Shown: piece after piece, positions 52,008 to 61,241 of the stretch | Position numbering within the stretch: the first letter of the stretch is position 1 | Layout: the number at the start of each line of letters is the position of its first letter | Assembly: GCA_963759115.1 (NCBI GenBank) | Contig: CAVWXT010000006.1 | Coordinates: 1,426,001 to 1,490,000 of the forward strand | Length of the DNA: 64,000 nt | Origin: CAVWXT01 sp963759115 | GTDB lineage: Bacteria > Planctomycetota > Planctomycetia > Pirellulales > Thermoguttaceae | Direction of reading: 5' to 3' | Translations under genes and position numbers: made by a program | Notes under the pieces: model-generated | Databases searched by the model: none | Told to the model about the DNA's origin: nothing | What the model saw: only the letters and a program-made list of their open reading frames with translations

Positions 52008-53705
52008 ATGAACCGGATTGTATTGGCCCTGCTGGTGATGGCCTTGCTGACGGCCTCACTTCCCTCGGGCTTGACCGCAGAACCGAATGAGGAGCAACCC
52101 AAGGCGATTGCCGAAATTGAAAAACTGGGAGGCCGGGTGACCCTCGATGAAAGGAGCCCAGGAAAGCCAGTCGTTGCGGTGGAGTTCGGTGATACCCAGG
52201 TCACTGACGCTGCGCTGGAACACGTGAGAGGGTTGACCAATCTCGACACCCTCGGCTTGGCGTCAACTAGGGTTACCGATGCCGGGCTGGTACATCTCGA
52301 AGGTTTGGCAAGACTCCGACAGCTAAGCCTGTACGGTACGGCGGTTACAAGTGCTGGCTTGGAGCACCTCAAGGGGTTGACCAATCTCGACTATTTGGAT
52401 CTACGTCTTACGAAGATCACGGACGCCGGGCTCGTACATCTCGAAGGTTTGACCAAACTCGAAACGCTGGACCTGGGGTACAACAAGATCAGCGATGCCG
52501 GGCTGGAACATTTGAAAGGGTTGACCACACTTCACACGTTGGGCCTGGGGGGAACTTGGGTCACGAACGCTGGACTCCAACATCTCAACAGGTTGACCAA
52601 GCTTCAATGGTTGGATTTGGCGAGTACCTGGAGGGTCACGGACCCTGGGCTGGAAGTCCTTGAGCGGCTGACAGAACTCGATTACCTCGACCTGAGCTTT
52701 GGCTGGATTACGGACGCCGGGCTGGAGCACCTTAGAGGGCTAACGCAACTCAAGGTACTGAGCCTGGCTGCCACCAATGTCACCGATGCGGGATTGGCGC
52801 ATCTGAGAGGGTTGACCAATCTCACTTATCTGAGACTGACTCAAACCAAGATCACCGATGCGGGATTGGAGCACCTCCAGCGGTTGTCCAAACTTCAAAC
52901 ACTGGATCTAGCGGCGACCACGGTCACCGATGTTGGAGTAGAGCACCTCAAGGGGTTAACCTCACTGCAAACGTTGGAACTGGCGTCAACCAAGGTCTCG
53001 GATGCGGGGCTGGCATACCTCAAGGGCCTGACGCAACTCAGAAACCTGAATCTCCACGACACACTGGTTACCGGCCCTGGGCTGGAGCAGCTTCAGGGGT
53101 TGGCCAATCTTACCTACCTGAAACTATGTTATGACAAGGTCAAAGACGATGGACTGGTCCACCTCAAAGGCTTGGCGAAACTGGATAACCTAGACTTGTC
53201 GTTGACCGAGGTCACCGACGCCGGACTGGCGCACCTGAAAGGGTTGACCCAACTCCGCACGCTGGACTTGCACGAAACCAAAATCACCGACGCTGGATTG
53301 GAGCATGTCACGGGGCTGCGCCAACTCCAAAAGCTGGACCTCGGGGGAACTAGAATCACCGATGCCGGGTTGAAACACCTTGAAGGTTTGGCCGACCTCA
53401 ACTACTTGGGCATGACGGATGTCGAGGTGACGGACAGCGGTTTGTCACACCTCAAGGGGATGGCTCAACTTCAAACGTTATTCCTATTTCACACCAAGAT
53501 CACTGACGCCGGGCTGGCATATCTCAGCGGATTGCCGAAGCTCAAGAAGCTGTACTTGGGGAACACCGAGGTAACCGACGTTGGCCTGTTACACCTCACA
53601 GGGCTGACCCAACTCCAGGCGTTATCTGTCACGGGGACAAAGGTGACCAGGGCTGGAATCCAAGACCTTCAAAAGGCACTGCCGAACCTGAAAAGCGTGC
53701 GATGA
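52008..53705 (+). CDS. Secreted leucine-rich-repeat protein, 565 aa
   Basis: Signal peptide (MNRIVLALLVMALLTASLPS) followed by about 20 LRRs of 23-25 residues with the pattern LTxLxxLxLxxTxITDAGLxHL, of the planctomycete type that resembles the RNI-like/ TIDAGL class. The chain consists of nearly nothing else. Probably periplasmic or outer-membrane bound, for protein-protein contacts. GGAG lies upstream of the ATG. It reads against the short-gene array; the next element copy (53714) lies 9 nt after its stop, facing the other strand. Confidence 0.85.
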   Translation: MNRIVLALLVMALLTASLPSGLTAEPNEEQPKAIAEIEKLGGRVTLDERSPGKPVVAVEFGDTQVTDAALEHVRGLTNLDTLGLASTRVTDAGLVHLEGLARLRQLSLYGTAVTSAGLEHLKGLTNLDYLDLRLTKITDAGLVHLEGLTKLETLDLGYNKISDAGLEHLKGLTTLHTLGLGGTWVTNAGLQHLNRLTKLQWLDLASTWRVTDPGLEVLERLTELDYLDLSFGWITDAGLEHLRGLTQLKVLSLAATNVTDAGLAHLRGLTNLTYLRLTQTKITDAGLEHLQRLSKLQTLDLAATTVTDVGVEHLKGLTSLQTLELASTKVSDAGLAYLKGLTQLRNLNLHDTLVTGPGLEQLQGLANLTYLKLCYDKVKDDGLVHLKGLAKLDNLDLSLTEVTDAGLAHLKGLTQLRTLDLHETKITDAGLEHVTGLRQLQKLDLGGTRITDAGLKHLEGLADLNYLGMTDVEVTDSGLSHLKGMAQLQTLFLFHTKITDAGLAYLSGLPKLKKLYLGNTEVTDVGLLHLTGLTQLQALSVTGTKVTRAGIQDLQKALPNLKSVR

Positions 53706-54002
53706 TTTCACCCATCGGTGTCAAGACCTGACGGACTTCGTAGTTGCCTAGCCATTGTGGTGGCCCAACCTCGGGCCAATTGTCCCGAAGTCTCGGGATA
53801 TCTGACCGCCTCGGTTCCCGACCGGTCAAGACCAGGGGGGATCGGAGGCCAGGCTTTTCGCTATCAGCCTGTTGAATACCGGGTCACTGGTAAACAGAGT
53901 CGCTGGCTTAGGCTTTTGAAGCTCTTGGCTTTGGCTCAGAAGCCTATTGAACACCGGATCGCTGGTCAGCCTCAAGACCCGACGTGGACGAGAATCAGGG
54001 AT

Positions 54003-54903
54003 TTGTACCGCTATAGATAATAGATCCCTCTGGTTACCATACTCCTCCACCTGTTCCTCTATTGGCATGATGATAGTGTCAATCTTATCTTCATTTACCG
54101 GTGTTCGGTTCTCGCATGGCGTTTCCTTTTCCGCCAGCCGTCCCGCTAAGCCATAGTAGGTCGCACCACAGCGGTGACGGCCCTGCCGCAGCACCTTGAT
54201 GAACCCCAGGGCAATTAGTGCCTCCTTGATTTTGCCGAACTTGGTCTTGTTTTGGCAACAAATACCAGTCTCTCCCTTGATGTACTGCTGGAGGTAGGAT
54301 GTGGCCAGGCCCGTGCCTTGCTTTTCCTTGGCCGAGACCAGTCTGACGATGCAGTCGGCCAGATGGACAGCGACCTCCAATGATTCCTGGCCTTTGGCGT
54401 CCCGACTGGACAACAGCGGGAGCAGGTACGCTTTGATGTTCTGCCGTTCCTGTTCCGTGAAACTGACCTTTGGCACGGCCACGTAGCCATAGGTGAGGTT
54501 CCAGGTGGTCTTGTCCAAGAACACCAACCCCTTGGATCGCCACGCCGTTGCCACCGCCCGCATTTTCTGGGTGGAGGTCTCGGCGTCCTGCTGTCGTCCA
54601 TTGTCCTGATAGACGCCTTCCACGGCCCGGCGAATGTCCTTTTCCAGCACATGGCGTCGAGTCGAATCGGTGAGTCGGCTTGATGTCGGGTTGGGGATGG
54701 ATCGGCAGTAGTCGAGCAGGATTGATTTGGCGGTGTCAGCGGGTAGCCCCTCGAAGAACAGAATGCGGGCTGAAAGCAAGAGGGCCGTATTCAGCGGGAG
54801 GGATTCCCGGCCCTCAAAGAACCCGGTTATTACCCGCCAGAAGCGGTGTTTTAGGCTGCCAGAAGCGAATTGTACCGCTATAGATAATAGATCCCTCTGG
54901 TAA
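54003..54903. repeat. Direct repeat of 32 bp inside the large gene
   Basis: The same 32-mer (TTGTACCGCTATAGATAATA, continuing GATCCCTCTGGT) occurs at 54003-54034 and 54872-54903. Both copies are in the coding frame and encode the same residues. Confidence 0.85.
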
Positions 54904-55249
54904 TGGTTCTCTACCTCTTCCTTCTGCTGAACATCGGCTGGTGTTGGGTTCCCGTCCTCTCCCAGCATCCAGTCCGCCAGCCCAACCACATCCTCTTCCG
55001 GCCCCTTCTTGGTCTGGACCGAGGGTAATAACCGGTCAACGAAAGTCAGGCTACCTCGGGACAGTGGCAGGTCAACGGCAATCTTGGCGGTGGGACCGAT
55101 GGTGGCGGGAACGTTGCCGAGGCATTGTCGCACCCGTGCCACAACATGCTCGGTTTTCGTTCGGTGTTTGAATACCCAGTAGATGGTGACGCCTTCCGCA
55201 GCGACTTGGCAAAACCACTTGAAAGCGAAGAGACGTTCCTTGATTTCTT

Positions 55250-55560
55250 GGGTCTTCGGCAAAATCTGTGGGTGAAAAATGGGCCTACGGGGGATTCGTC
55301 CTGGCAAGGTGGATTTTCTGAGGGATGGCAGGGCAAATAAATGACGGTGGAAACAGCCGCAAAACCGGGGTTTTCTTGTTGTGTAACGGCCCTCGTCGGG
55401 TCTCCCACATCTGCAACGCACGGACCTTTGCCACGGAAAAACGGGGATGGAATCTATGAATCAGATCGTTGAGGCTCCCGAAATCACGAAAACCCCTGAA
55501 AATCCAGATTCAAACTGAGTTTCACGGCCCAAATCAACCCACAGATTCTGCCGAGGAGGC
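55250..55560 (-). mobile_element. MITE copy B (311 bp)
   Basis: Reverse orientation to copies A, C and D. Perfect 8-bp target duplication GATTTCTT (55242-55249 and 55561-55568). Interrupts the large gene. Confidence 0.88.
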
Positions 55561-56134
55561 GATTTCTTCGGCTTTGGCAAGCGCCTGCTGCACGGCTTCC
55601 CCCTGGACGTGAGCGGCAACGAAACGGGTGTAACGACCGGCGTAGACTTGGCATGGCTCCTGCCCCCGCAGGTGTTCCTTGATTTTGGCTTCATTCAGCC
55701 CGTACCGATACTCCTTGGCCTCCACCTCGCACCATTGTCCAGCAAGACAGCAGCGGTATCGCTTCCATTGGCTGACGAACACGTCCTGGCAAGTCCAGAT
55801 GGCCCTCGTTCGGTCGGTGGGGCAGTATGGCTTCGTACAAGACAGGTGGTGGAGGGCACGACGGTTGGTGCCAATTTTGTCGCCGATCCACACCAAATCC
55901 GCCGACGACAACCAGATGGCCCGCTCCAGGTCGTTCATGTCGGCAGGTGCGACGGCGTCGAAGAGACTGGCCCTCGACCTCGACCCATCCGGCTTGAGGT
56001 TCCTCCGTTTGAGTTGCCAGGGACGGAAGTATCCAGCGGCATTGGCTTGATCCAACGATGTGAAAATCTTGTGCTGCGTTACTACTATACTATTGGTGTC
56101 ATGCATGTGTCCTCGCATTGGGAAGAGGAATAGT

Positions 56135-56165
56135 GGCCCGGTCGGTTCGCATTGCCGACCGGGCC
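56135..56165. terminator. Hairpin between the HTH gene and the large gene
   Basis: GGCCCGGTCGG with its complement, 9-nt loop, then TTGTTATTT on the plus strand. On the minus strand it begins 8 nt after the HTH gene's stop. The T tract favours termination of plus-strand transcripts; it may act in both directions. Confidence 0.65.
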
Positions 56166-56172
56166 TTGTTAT

Positions 56173-56713
56173 TTATGCCGTTTCTCTCCCTGAAAAGAAC
56201 TGCCGTAGCCGCTCTAAGTCCTTTTCGGCGTAGTATCGCCGGGGACGGCCCTTGATCCGGGAGCTAGGTCGAGCAACGTGCGCAACCGTGATGTGATGGT
56301 AGAGCGACCAATAAGAGCCTCCTCGGCAGAATCTGTGGGTTGATTTGGGCCGTGAAACTCAGTTTGAATCTGGATTTTCAGGGGTTTTCGTGATTTCGGG
56401 AGCCTCAACGATCTGATTCATAGATTCCATCCCCGTTTTTCCGTGGCAAAGGTCCGTGCGTTGCAGATGTGGGAGACCCGACGAGGGCCGTTACACAACA
56501 AGAAAACCCCGGTTTTGCGGCTGTTTCCACCGTCATTTATTTGCCCTGCCATCCCTCAGAAAATCCACCTTGCCAGGACGAATCCCCCGTAGGCCCATTT
56601 TTCACCCACAGATTTTGCCGAAGACCCCAATAAGAAATGCCGAGGGCATCGGCTGCGTCGTGCAAGGTGTACAGACCGGCACGACGCCTCAAATCCTTCT
56701 TTTCCACGATCAT
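56173..56713 (-). pseudogene. Small MerR/excisionase-like HTH gene, split by MITE copy C
   Basis: Starts at ATG 56713 with AGGAGG 6 nt upstream: MIVEKKDLRRRAGLYTLHDA, DALGIS. After the MITE it resumes YWSLYHHITVAH and ends GRPRRYYAEKDLERLRQFF. Removal of MITE plus one CAATAAGA gives a 70-residue protein with the winged-helix layout of MerR-like excisionases. The family assignment is by layout. Confidence 0.65.
56317..56627 (+). mobile_element. MITE copy C (311 bp)
   Basis: Perfect 8-bp target duplication CAATAAGA (56309-56316 and 56628-56635). Interrupts the small HTH gene. Confidence 0.88.
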
Positions 56714-56935
56714 AAGACCTCCTTGTCTTATCTAGTAAAGATTAGATCATTTTGCCCAACAATCGGCAAACATTTTTTGTGGCGGGGCTAATTTCGGGCA
56801 CCAATTTCTTTGGGGTCGAAAATCGGGAAATAGTCGAGGAGAAATGGGGATAAATCGGTATTTTGGCAAGAGCCCCCAGTTGCGCCAAAACTTATTGGCC
56901 CACAACGGTATAAATACCTTAGACTCCAACTTTTG
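56714..56935. other. AT-rich leader of the HTH gene
   Basis: No gene. It holds the likely promoter of the minus-strand HTH gene and an imperfect dyad (CTAGTAAAGATTAG, 56733-56746) directly upstream of its ribosome-binding site that could be an operator. Boxes cannot be assigned with confidence. Confidence 0.4.
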
Positions 56936-57246
56936 GCCTCCTCGGCAGAATCTGTGGGTTGATTTGGGCCGTGAAACTCAGTTTGAATCTGGATTTTCAG
57001 GGGTTTTCGTGATTTCGGGAGCCTCAACGATCTGATTCATAGATTCCATCCCCGTTTTTCCGTGGCAAAGGTCCGTGCGTTGCAGATGTGGGAGACCCGA
57101 CGAGGGCCGTTACACAACAAGAAAACCCCGGTTTTGCGGCTGTTTCCACCGTCATTTATTTGCCCTGCCATCCCTCAGAAAATCCACCTTGCCAGGACGA
57201 ATCCCCCGTAGGCCCATTTTTCACCCACAGATTTTGCCGAAGACCC
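56936..57246 (+). mobile_element. MITE copy D (311 bp)
   Basis: Same sequence and orientation as copy C, 308 bp away. Flanks AACTTTTG and CTATTTCG do not match, so no target duplication remains; recombination between copies or a lost flank would explain it. Confidence 0.8.
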
Positions 57247-57357
57247 CTATTTCGAAGATACCTTGTATTTCCTCGGCCACCGCAGCTACTTGGGGCGACC
57301 ACTTCGTCTGTAGGCTGACACCAGCTAACTGGACGACCCCAACAGGAAAGGACAGGT

Positions 57358-57648
57358 ATGGACAAGACGAAATTGAGCGAGGTTACCAAGGCTTTGCGGG
57401 CCTTCTTCGACAACGTGCCCGAAACATTCAGCCACAACGGCCAATCCTTCGAGGAGCGATGTGAAGCGTGGGCCCGGCACGCCATCGACCAACTTGAGGA
57501 GGAACTGGAGAGCAAGCGCTTCCGCAACTTCTATCGCTGCCCTCGGTGCGGCCACGAGTGGGAAGATGAGTGGGACTGCGCCTGTGACGACCAATGCCCG
57601 GCCTGTCACCTGAAGAGCATCAGCCCCTACGATTCCGAAGACCTCTGA
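57358..57648 (+). CDS. Zinc-ribbon protein, 96 aa, conserved in mobile DNA
   Basis: An N-terminal helical region is followed by six Cys (61, 64, 74, 76, 80, 83) in CPRCGHEWEDEWDCACDDQC and ACHLKSISPYDSED. I remember this signature from plasmid and integrative-element proteins of unknown function. The element TGACACCAGCTA lies 32 nt upstream of the ATG, AGGAAAGG just before it, and its stop is again on the element (TGACACCTGG, phase 1). The orientation is inverted relative to the main array. Confidence 0.75.
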   Translation: MDKTKLSEVTKALRAFFDNVPETFSHNGQSFEERCEAWARHAIDQLEEELESKRFRNFYRCPRCGHEWEDEWDCACDDQCPACHLKSISPYDSEDL

Positions 57649-57665
57649 CACCTGGGGGGGAAAGA

Positions 57666-57995
57666 ATGGCGGAAGAACGCAGTCTGCCCGGCTGGCCCAC
57701 GAGAAGGCTCGTCAAGGAAGTGCGTCGGCATCTGTGGCACTACGGGATTCGCCCCAGCAAGTCCGACGTGTGGCAAGCGACCTGGGCCTGGGCCGAGGCG
57801 ATCGCCAAATCCTACTGGAAGATGCACTGGCCGCTGCCCAGCGAGATCGGCACGCAGTATATCCTGCTGCTGTTGGTGGAGATGAAGAAGTCGTGCATGC
57901 TGAAGCTACCTTATCGGGCCAAGGACGTGGTGCCGCCCGAGGTGGCGGCCTTGTTCCCGCAGCACGCCAACGTTTTGGCAATCGGAGATAAATGA
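57666..57995 (+). CDS. Short-array protein, 109 aa
   Basis: MAEERSLPGWPTRRLVKEVR, then WHYGIRPSKSDVWQATWAWA and LPSEIGTQYILLLLVEMKK; helical. Starts 18 nt after the previous stop. Its stop overlaps the next ATG (ATGA). No family recognised. Confidence 0.58.
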   Translation: MAEERSLPGWPTRRLVKEVRRHLWHYGIRPSKSDVWQATWAWAEAIAKSYWKMHWPLPSEIGTQYILLLLVEMKKSCMLKLPYRAKDVVPPEVAALFPQHANVLAIGDK

Positions 57996-58205
57996 CCATT
58001 ACAACTCTTGGATTGGAGGGCGCTCTCGTGCAAATGTGGCCTCTGGATTGGCTAAGAATTGCGAAGCCTGGCGGGCAGACTCGGCGACCGGTTAGGCAGG
58101 GGCCACCTGAACATCAGCGACGCCTATTCCATCGCCGTGGCGGCCGAGAGCGACCCCGGCGACACCGAGAACTGCGAGAGGCGGGGTGACACCGGCTCCA
58201 TCATC
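57992..58205 (+). pseudogene. Short gene truncated by ISL3 insertion and frameshift
   Basis: The ATG overlaps the previous stop. The first frame gives MTITTLGLEGALVQMWPLDW; from about 58060 another frame carries more protein-like sequence (GHLNISDAYSIAVAAESDPG, DTENCERRGDTGSIIGF), cut off at the ISL3 end. A TGACACCGGC element copy lies in this frame (RGDTG). Broken at both levels. Confidence 0.45.
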
Positions 58206-59675
58206 GGGTTCGTCAGCAGAATTCGTGGGTAAGAACAGGGCTGGTTAGCACCGTTGAGGTGCGTTTTCTGAGGCATGACAGAGCAAATGAATGAGGGGAT
58301 GAGGGGAAAGAAGAGGCCCTGGCGGTGGAAGCCGCCGGGGCCTGCGAGTCATTCACCCGCCCTGGTCTGGTTATCCCTTGTCGGGTTGCTCGCCAGCAGA
58401 GCCCAACTCCGTTTCGCCAGACAGGGATAGTATAGCGGAGAGAGGAGGCAGGAAAACAGGTGCATCCTGTAGCGTTTCCGGTTAAAGATGGAGTTGCAAA
58501 ACGAACCATCTCGCCGGGAGCCACCACAGGATGCAACTGAAGACTATCCTCAATCGGGTCGAACCTTTCAAGTCCTTTGTGTACGGAAAAGCCAGATGGG
58601 TGGAAGGCACGGAACGGCCAACGCTGGAAGTGGAAGTGCTTGCCCGGAAGAATGGTCGGCCGATCTGCTCGGGCTGCGGCCGCCCCGGGCCGGGTTACGA
58701 TCGTCTTCCGGAGCGGCGGTTCGAGTTCGTGCCCCTCTGGGCCATTACCGTGTATTTCGTGTATGCCCTGCGGCGTGTGGCGTGTCGAAGTTGCGGGGTG
58801 ACGGTGGAGCGAGTGCCTTGGGCCGTGGGAAAAAGCCATCTTACAACCAGTTACCGCTGGTTCCTGGCACGCTGGGCCAAGCATTTGTCCTGGCAAGAGG
58901 TGGCCTCGATCTTCCACACTACCTGGCGAAACGTGTTCGAGTCGGTGAAACAGGCGGTATTTTGGGGCCTGTTCCATCAGGACCTCGATGGGATCGAGGC
59001 CATCGGCGTGGACGAGATCCAGTGGCAGCGGGGACAGCATTACCTGACGTTGGTGTACCAGATCGAGGATGGCATGAAGCGGCTGTTGTGGGTGGCCGAA
59101 GAGCGAACGGAGGAGAGTCTGCGGCGGTTCTTCCAGACGCTGAGCGCCGAGGCCCGTCAATCCATCCGCTTTGTCTGTAGCGATATGTGGCAGCCCTACT
59201 TGAATGTGGTTGCCGAACAACTGAAGCAGGCCATCCACGTCTTGGACCGTTTCCACATCATGAAGAAGATGAACGAGGCGATTGACGAGGTTCGCCGCAC
59301 CGAGGCCGCTCGCCTGAAGCGTGACGGTTACGAGCCGGTGCTGAAGCACTCCCGCTGGTGCCTGCTGAAACGACCCGAGAACCGCACCGAGAAGGAGACC
59401 GTGAAACTGTCGGAGCTGTTGCAGTACAACCTTCAAAGCGTTCGCAGCCACCTGTTGCGGGAGGACTTCCAAAGGTTCTGGGAATATACCAGTCCGGGCT
59501 GGGCGGTGAAGTTCTTGGAAGAGTGGTGTACCCGCACGATGCGGAGCAAGATCGAGCCGATGAAGAAGGTTGCCCAAAGCCTGCGTGAACATCGAGACCT
59601 GATCCTCAACTGGTTTCGTGCCAAGGGGATGGTTTCGGCGGGCTCCGTCGAGGGCCTGAACAACAAAGCCAAATT

Positions 59676-61008
59676 CAGTAGTTCCAAATTCGGGAAATTG
59701 ATATAGGTGAACGCAAGGTTCCTCCAGTAAAGAACTTGGGTCACAAACCAGGTTCACACAAGGAGGAAACCCATGCGTTCACAAACGGAGTATATCATCA
59801 CCAAGGCGGAGGTCCACGCGTACGCCGAGGACTGGATAGGGACGGCGCTTCGCCTTGAGTATCGGGGTTATAAATGTTCGACTTCCACGCTTCTCCAAAT
59901 TCTCCTGATTGCCGCGGCACGGGTGGTTTCCGTGTTTGCCGCCTGCCGCGATCTGGCCGATGCACCGTCGGATCAGACGATTCGCAACGCCTTGGCCGTA
60001 ACGTTGCCGGAAATCGCCGAACTCGAACGTCGTTTGAACCTCGCCTTGGTGACGCATGTGCCCAAGGCGTTGCGACGCAAATCCCGCATGGTGGCGATCG
60101 ACCTGACGCTGATTCCCTATCACGGGCAGCCGGCGCGGGACAAGAAGGAAATCTTTCGAGGCGAACCGAAGTCGGGCACCACCCATTTCCATGCCTACGC
60201 CACGGCTGTGGTACTCCACAAAGGCTACCGTTACACCTTGGCGCTGGTGCGAGTCGAGTACGGCGACTCGATGAAAGAGGTGCTTCAGCGGCTGTTGGCG
60301 ATTGTTCGTCGCCGAGGCGTAAAAATCCGCTTTTTGCTGCTGGACAAGGGCTTTTTCAGCGTAGAAGTCATTCAGTATCTTCTTCGCGCCCGTCGTGGAT
60401 TCATCATTCCCGCCGTCGTGCGAGGCCGAAAGCCCAAGGACCCCAAGACTCCGCCGCACGGCTTGCGAGCACTGTTGAAGAAGAAACACGGCTACTATCG
60501 GGAGACGATCACCTCGGGCCAAACGAAAGAGAAACCGAAGGCCAGCGTGACCGTGAACATTTGCGTTGCCAGCAAGCATTTCACCGACGAGAAGACCGGC
60601 CGGCGGCGGCGCAAGCGGCTTCTCTACGTGGTGTCGAAGGTGCGGCGAACACCTGCGGAGATACGCGAAACCTATCGCAAGCGTTTCGGCATCGAGACGA
60701 GCTACCGCCAGATGAACGAGGCGAAGATCAAGACATGCACGCGCGATCCAGCGTTGCGTCTGCTGTTCGTGGGCATTGCTCTGGTGCTGCGCAACGTGTG
60801 GGTGTGGATTCATTTTCGCTTCGCCAAAGGAAAATTCACCGAGGAACCGCAACTCTTTCTGGAATTGCTTCGTTTCCAAGAAATGCTCTTGTGGATCACC
60901 CAGATCGTTCAACAAGCCCTCGGCGCCAACAAAACCCTCGGACTCGATCGTCATACCTATGAACGACTTACGGCACATCGCCACACATAGCCAAATTTGG
61001 AACTACTG
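59676..61008 (+). mobile_element. ISH3-family insertion sequence, copy 2 (1333 bp)
   Basis: Target duplication AAATT (59671-59675 and 61009-61013). Same length and ends as copy 1 at 36390-37722, opposite orientation. Confidence 0.88.
59773..60990 (+). CDS. ISH3-family transposase (copy 2)
   Basis: 405 residues, translation identical to the transposase at 36408-37625, so transposition or gene conversion was recent. AAGGAGG precedes the ATG. Intact and probably functional. Confidence 0.88.
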   Translation: MRSQTEYIITKAEVHAYAEDWIGTALRLEYRGYKCSTSTLLQILLIAAARVVSVFAACRDLADAPSDQTIRNALAVTLPEIAELERRLNLALVTHVPKALRRKSRMVAIDLTLIPYHGQPARDKKEIFRGEPKSGTTHFHAYATAVVLHKGYRYTLALVRVEYGDSMKEVLQRLLAIVRRRGVKIRFLLLDKGFFSVEVIQYLLRARRGFIIPAVVRGRKPKDPKTPPHGLRALLKKKHGYYRETITSGQTKEKPKASVTVNICVASKHFTDEKTGRRRRKRLLYVVSKVRRTPAEIRETYRKRFGIETSYRQMNEAKIKTCTRDPALRLLFVGIALVLRNVWVWIHFRFAKGKFTEEPQLFLELLRFQEMLLWITQIVQQALGANKTLGLDRHTYERLTAHRHT

Positions 61009-61241
61009 AAATTGACTACCAGAAAAGCCTACGGCTTCCGCACCTACGAGGCCATCGAAATTGCCCTATATCACACGCTCGGCAACCTTCCCGAGCCGGA
61101 ATTTACCCACGAATTCTGTTGACGAGGCCGAAATAGGGGGGGACGCAGGCTCAACAACCACGCCTGCTGTATGGAAGAAGATGGCGTAGAATGAGGCACT
61201 GGCAGCCCCACCTACCCATCACCGCCCCACTTTCCGACACG

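Larger units (their letters stand above)
53826..56106 (-). pseudogene. Large protein gene of unknown function, split by MITE copy B
   Basis: The 5' part (56106 to 55561) starts with GAGGAC before the ATG and encodes MHDTNSIVVTQHKIFTSLD up to QQALAKAEEI. The 3' part (55249 to 53826) continues KERLFAFKWFCQVAAEGVT. Removing the MITE with one copy of its 8-bp target restores one frame of about 650 residues. Cys and His residues in the first 200 could bind metal. A replication-related role is possible from the adjacent HTH gene, but I recognise no domain. The C-terminal region contains internal repeats (QRDLLSIAVQ twice; TSDPVFNRL twice). A start inside the MITE (about 55421) would give a chimeric 531-residue protein. 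Confidence 0.7.
58531..61122 (+). pseudogene. ISL3-family transposase, interrupted by the ISH3 element
   Basis: The main part to 59675 has an N-terminal Cys4 finger (CSGCGRPG, CRSCGV), an HTH, and DDE residues in AIGVDEIQWQRG and VLDRFHIMKKMNEAI. It ends at SVEGLNNKAK. After the insertion the frame resumes at 61009-61122 with LTTRKAYGFRTYEAIEIALY and stops at HEFC. Removal of the element plus one AAATT restores about 420 residues. The last in-frame codons before the fake stop at 59706 belong to the ISH3 end. Confidence 0.85.
58206..61129 (+). mobile_element. ISL3-family insertion sequence 2, itself carrying an ISH3 element
   Basis: Ends GTTCGTCAGCAGAATTCGTG (left) and CCTCGTCAACAGAATTCGTG (right, complement) form the inverted repeats. 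No matching 8-bp flanks are visible. Without the inner insertion it is about 1.6 kb. The leader (58230-58530) has a GC-rich hairpin near 58308-58338 and no gene. Confidence 0.8.

Noticed and set aside
55334..55421. Start of the large gene inside MITE copy B
   Set aside because: The same residues occur at the start of frames in all MITE copies, so they are element sequence; the true upstream part of the gene lies beyond the MITE.
59779..60984. Long minus-strand frame of 401 codons (and its twin at 36414-37619)
   Set aside because: Antisense shadow of the ISH3 transposase; low-complexity composition.
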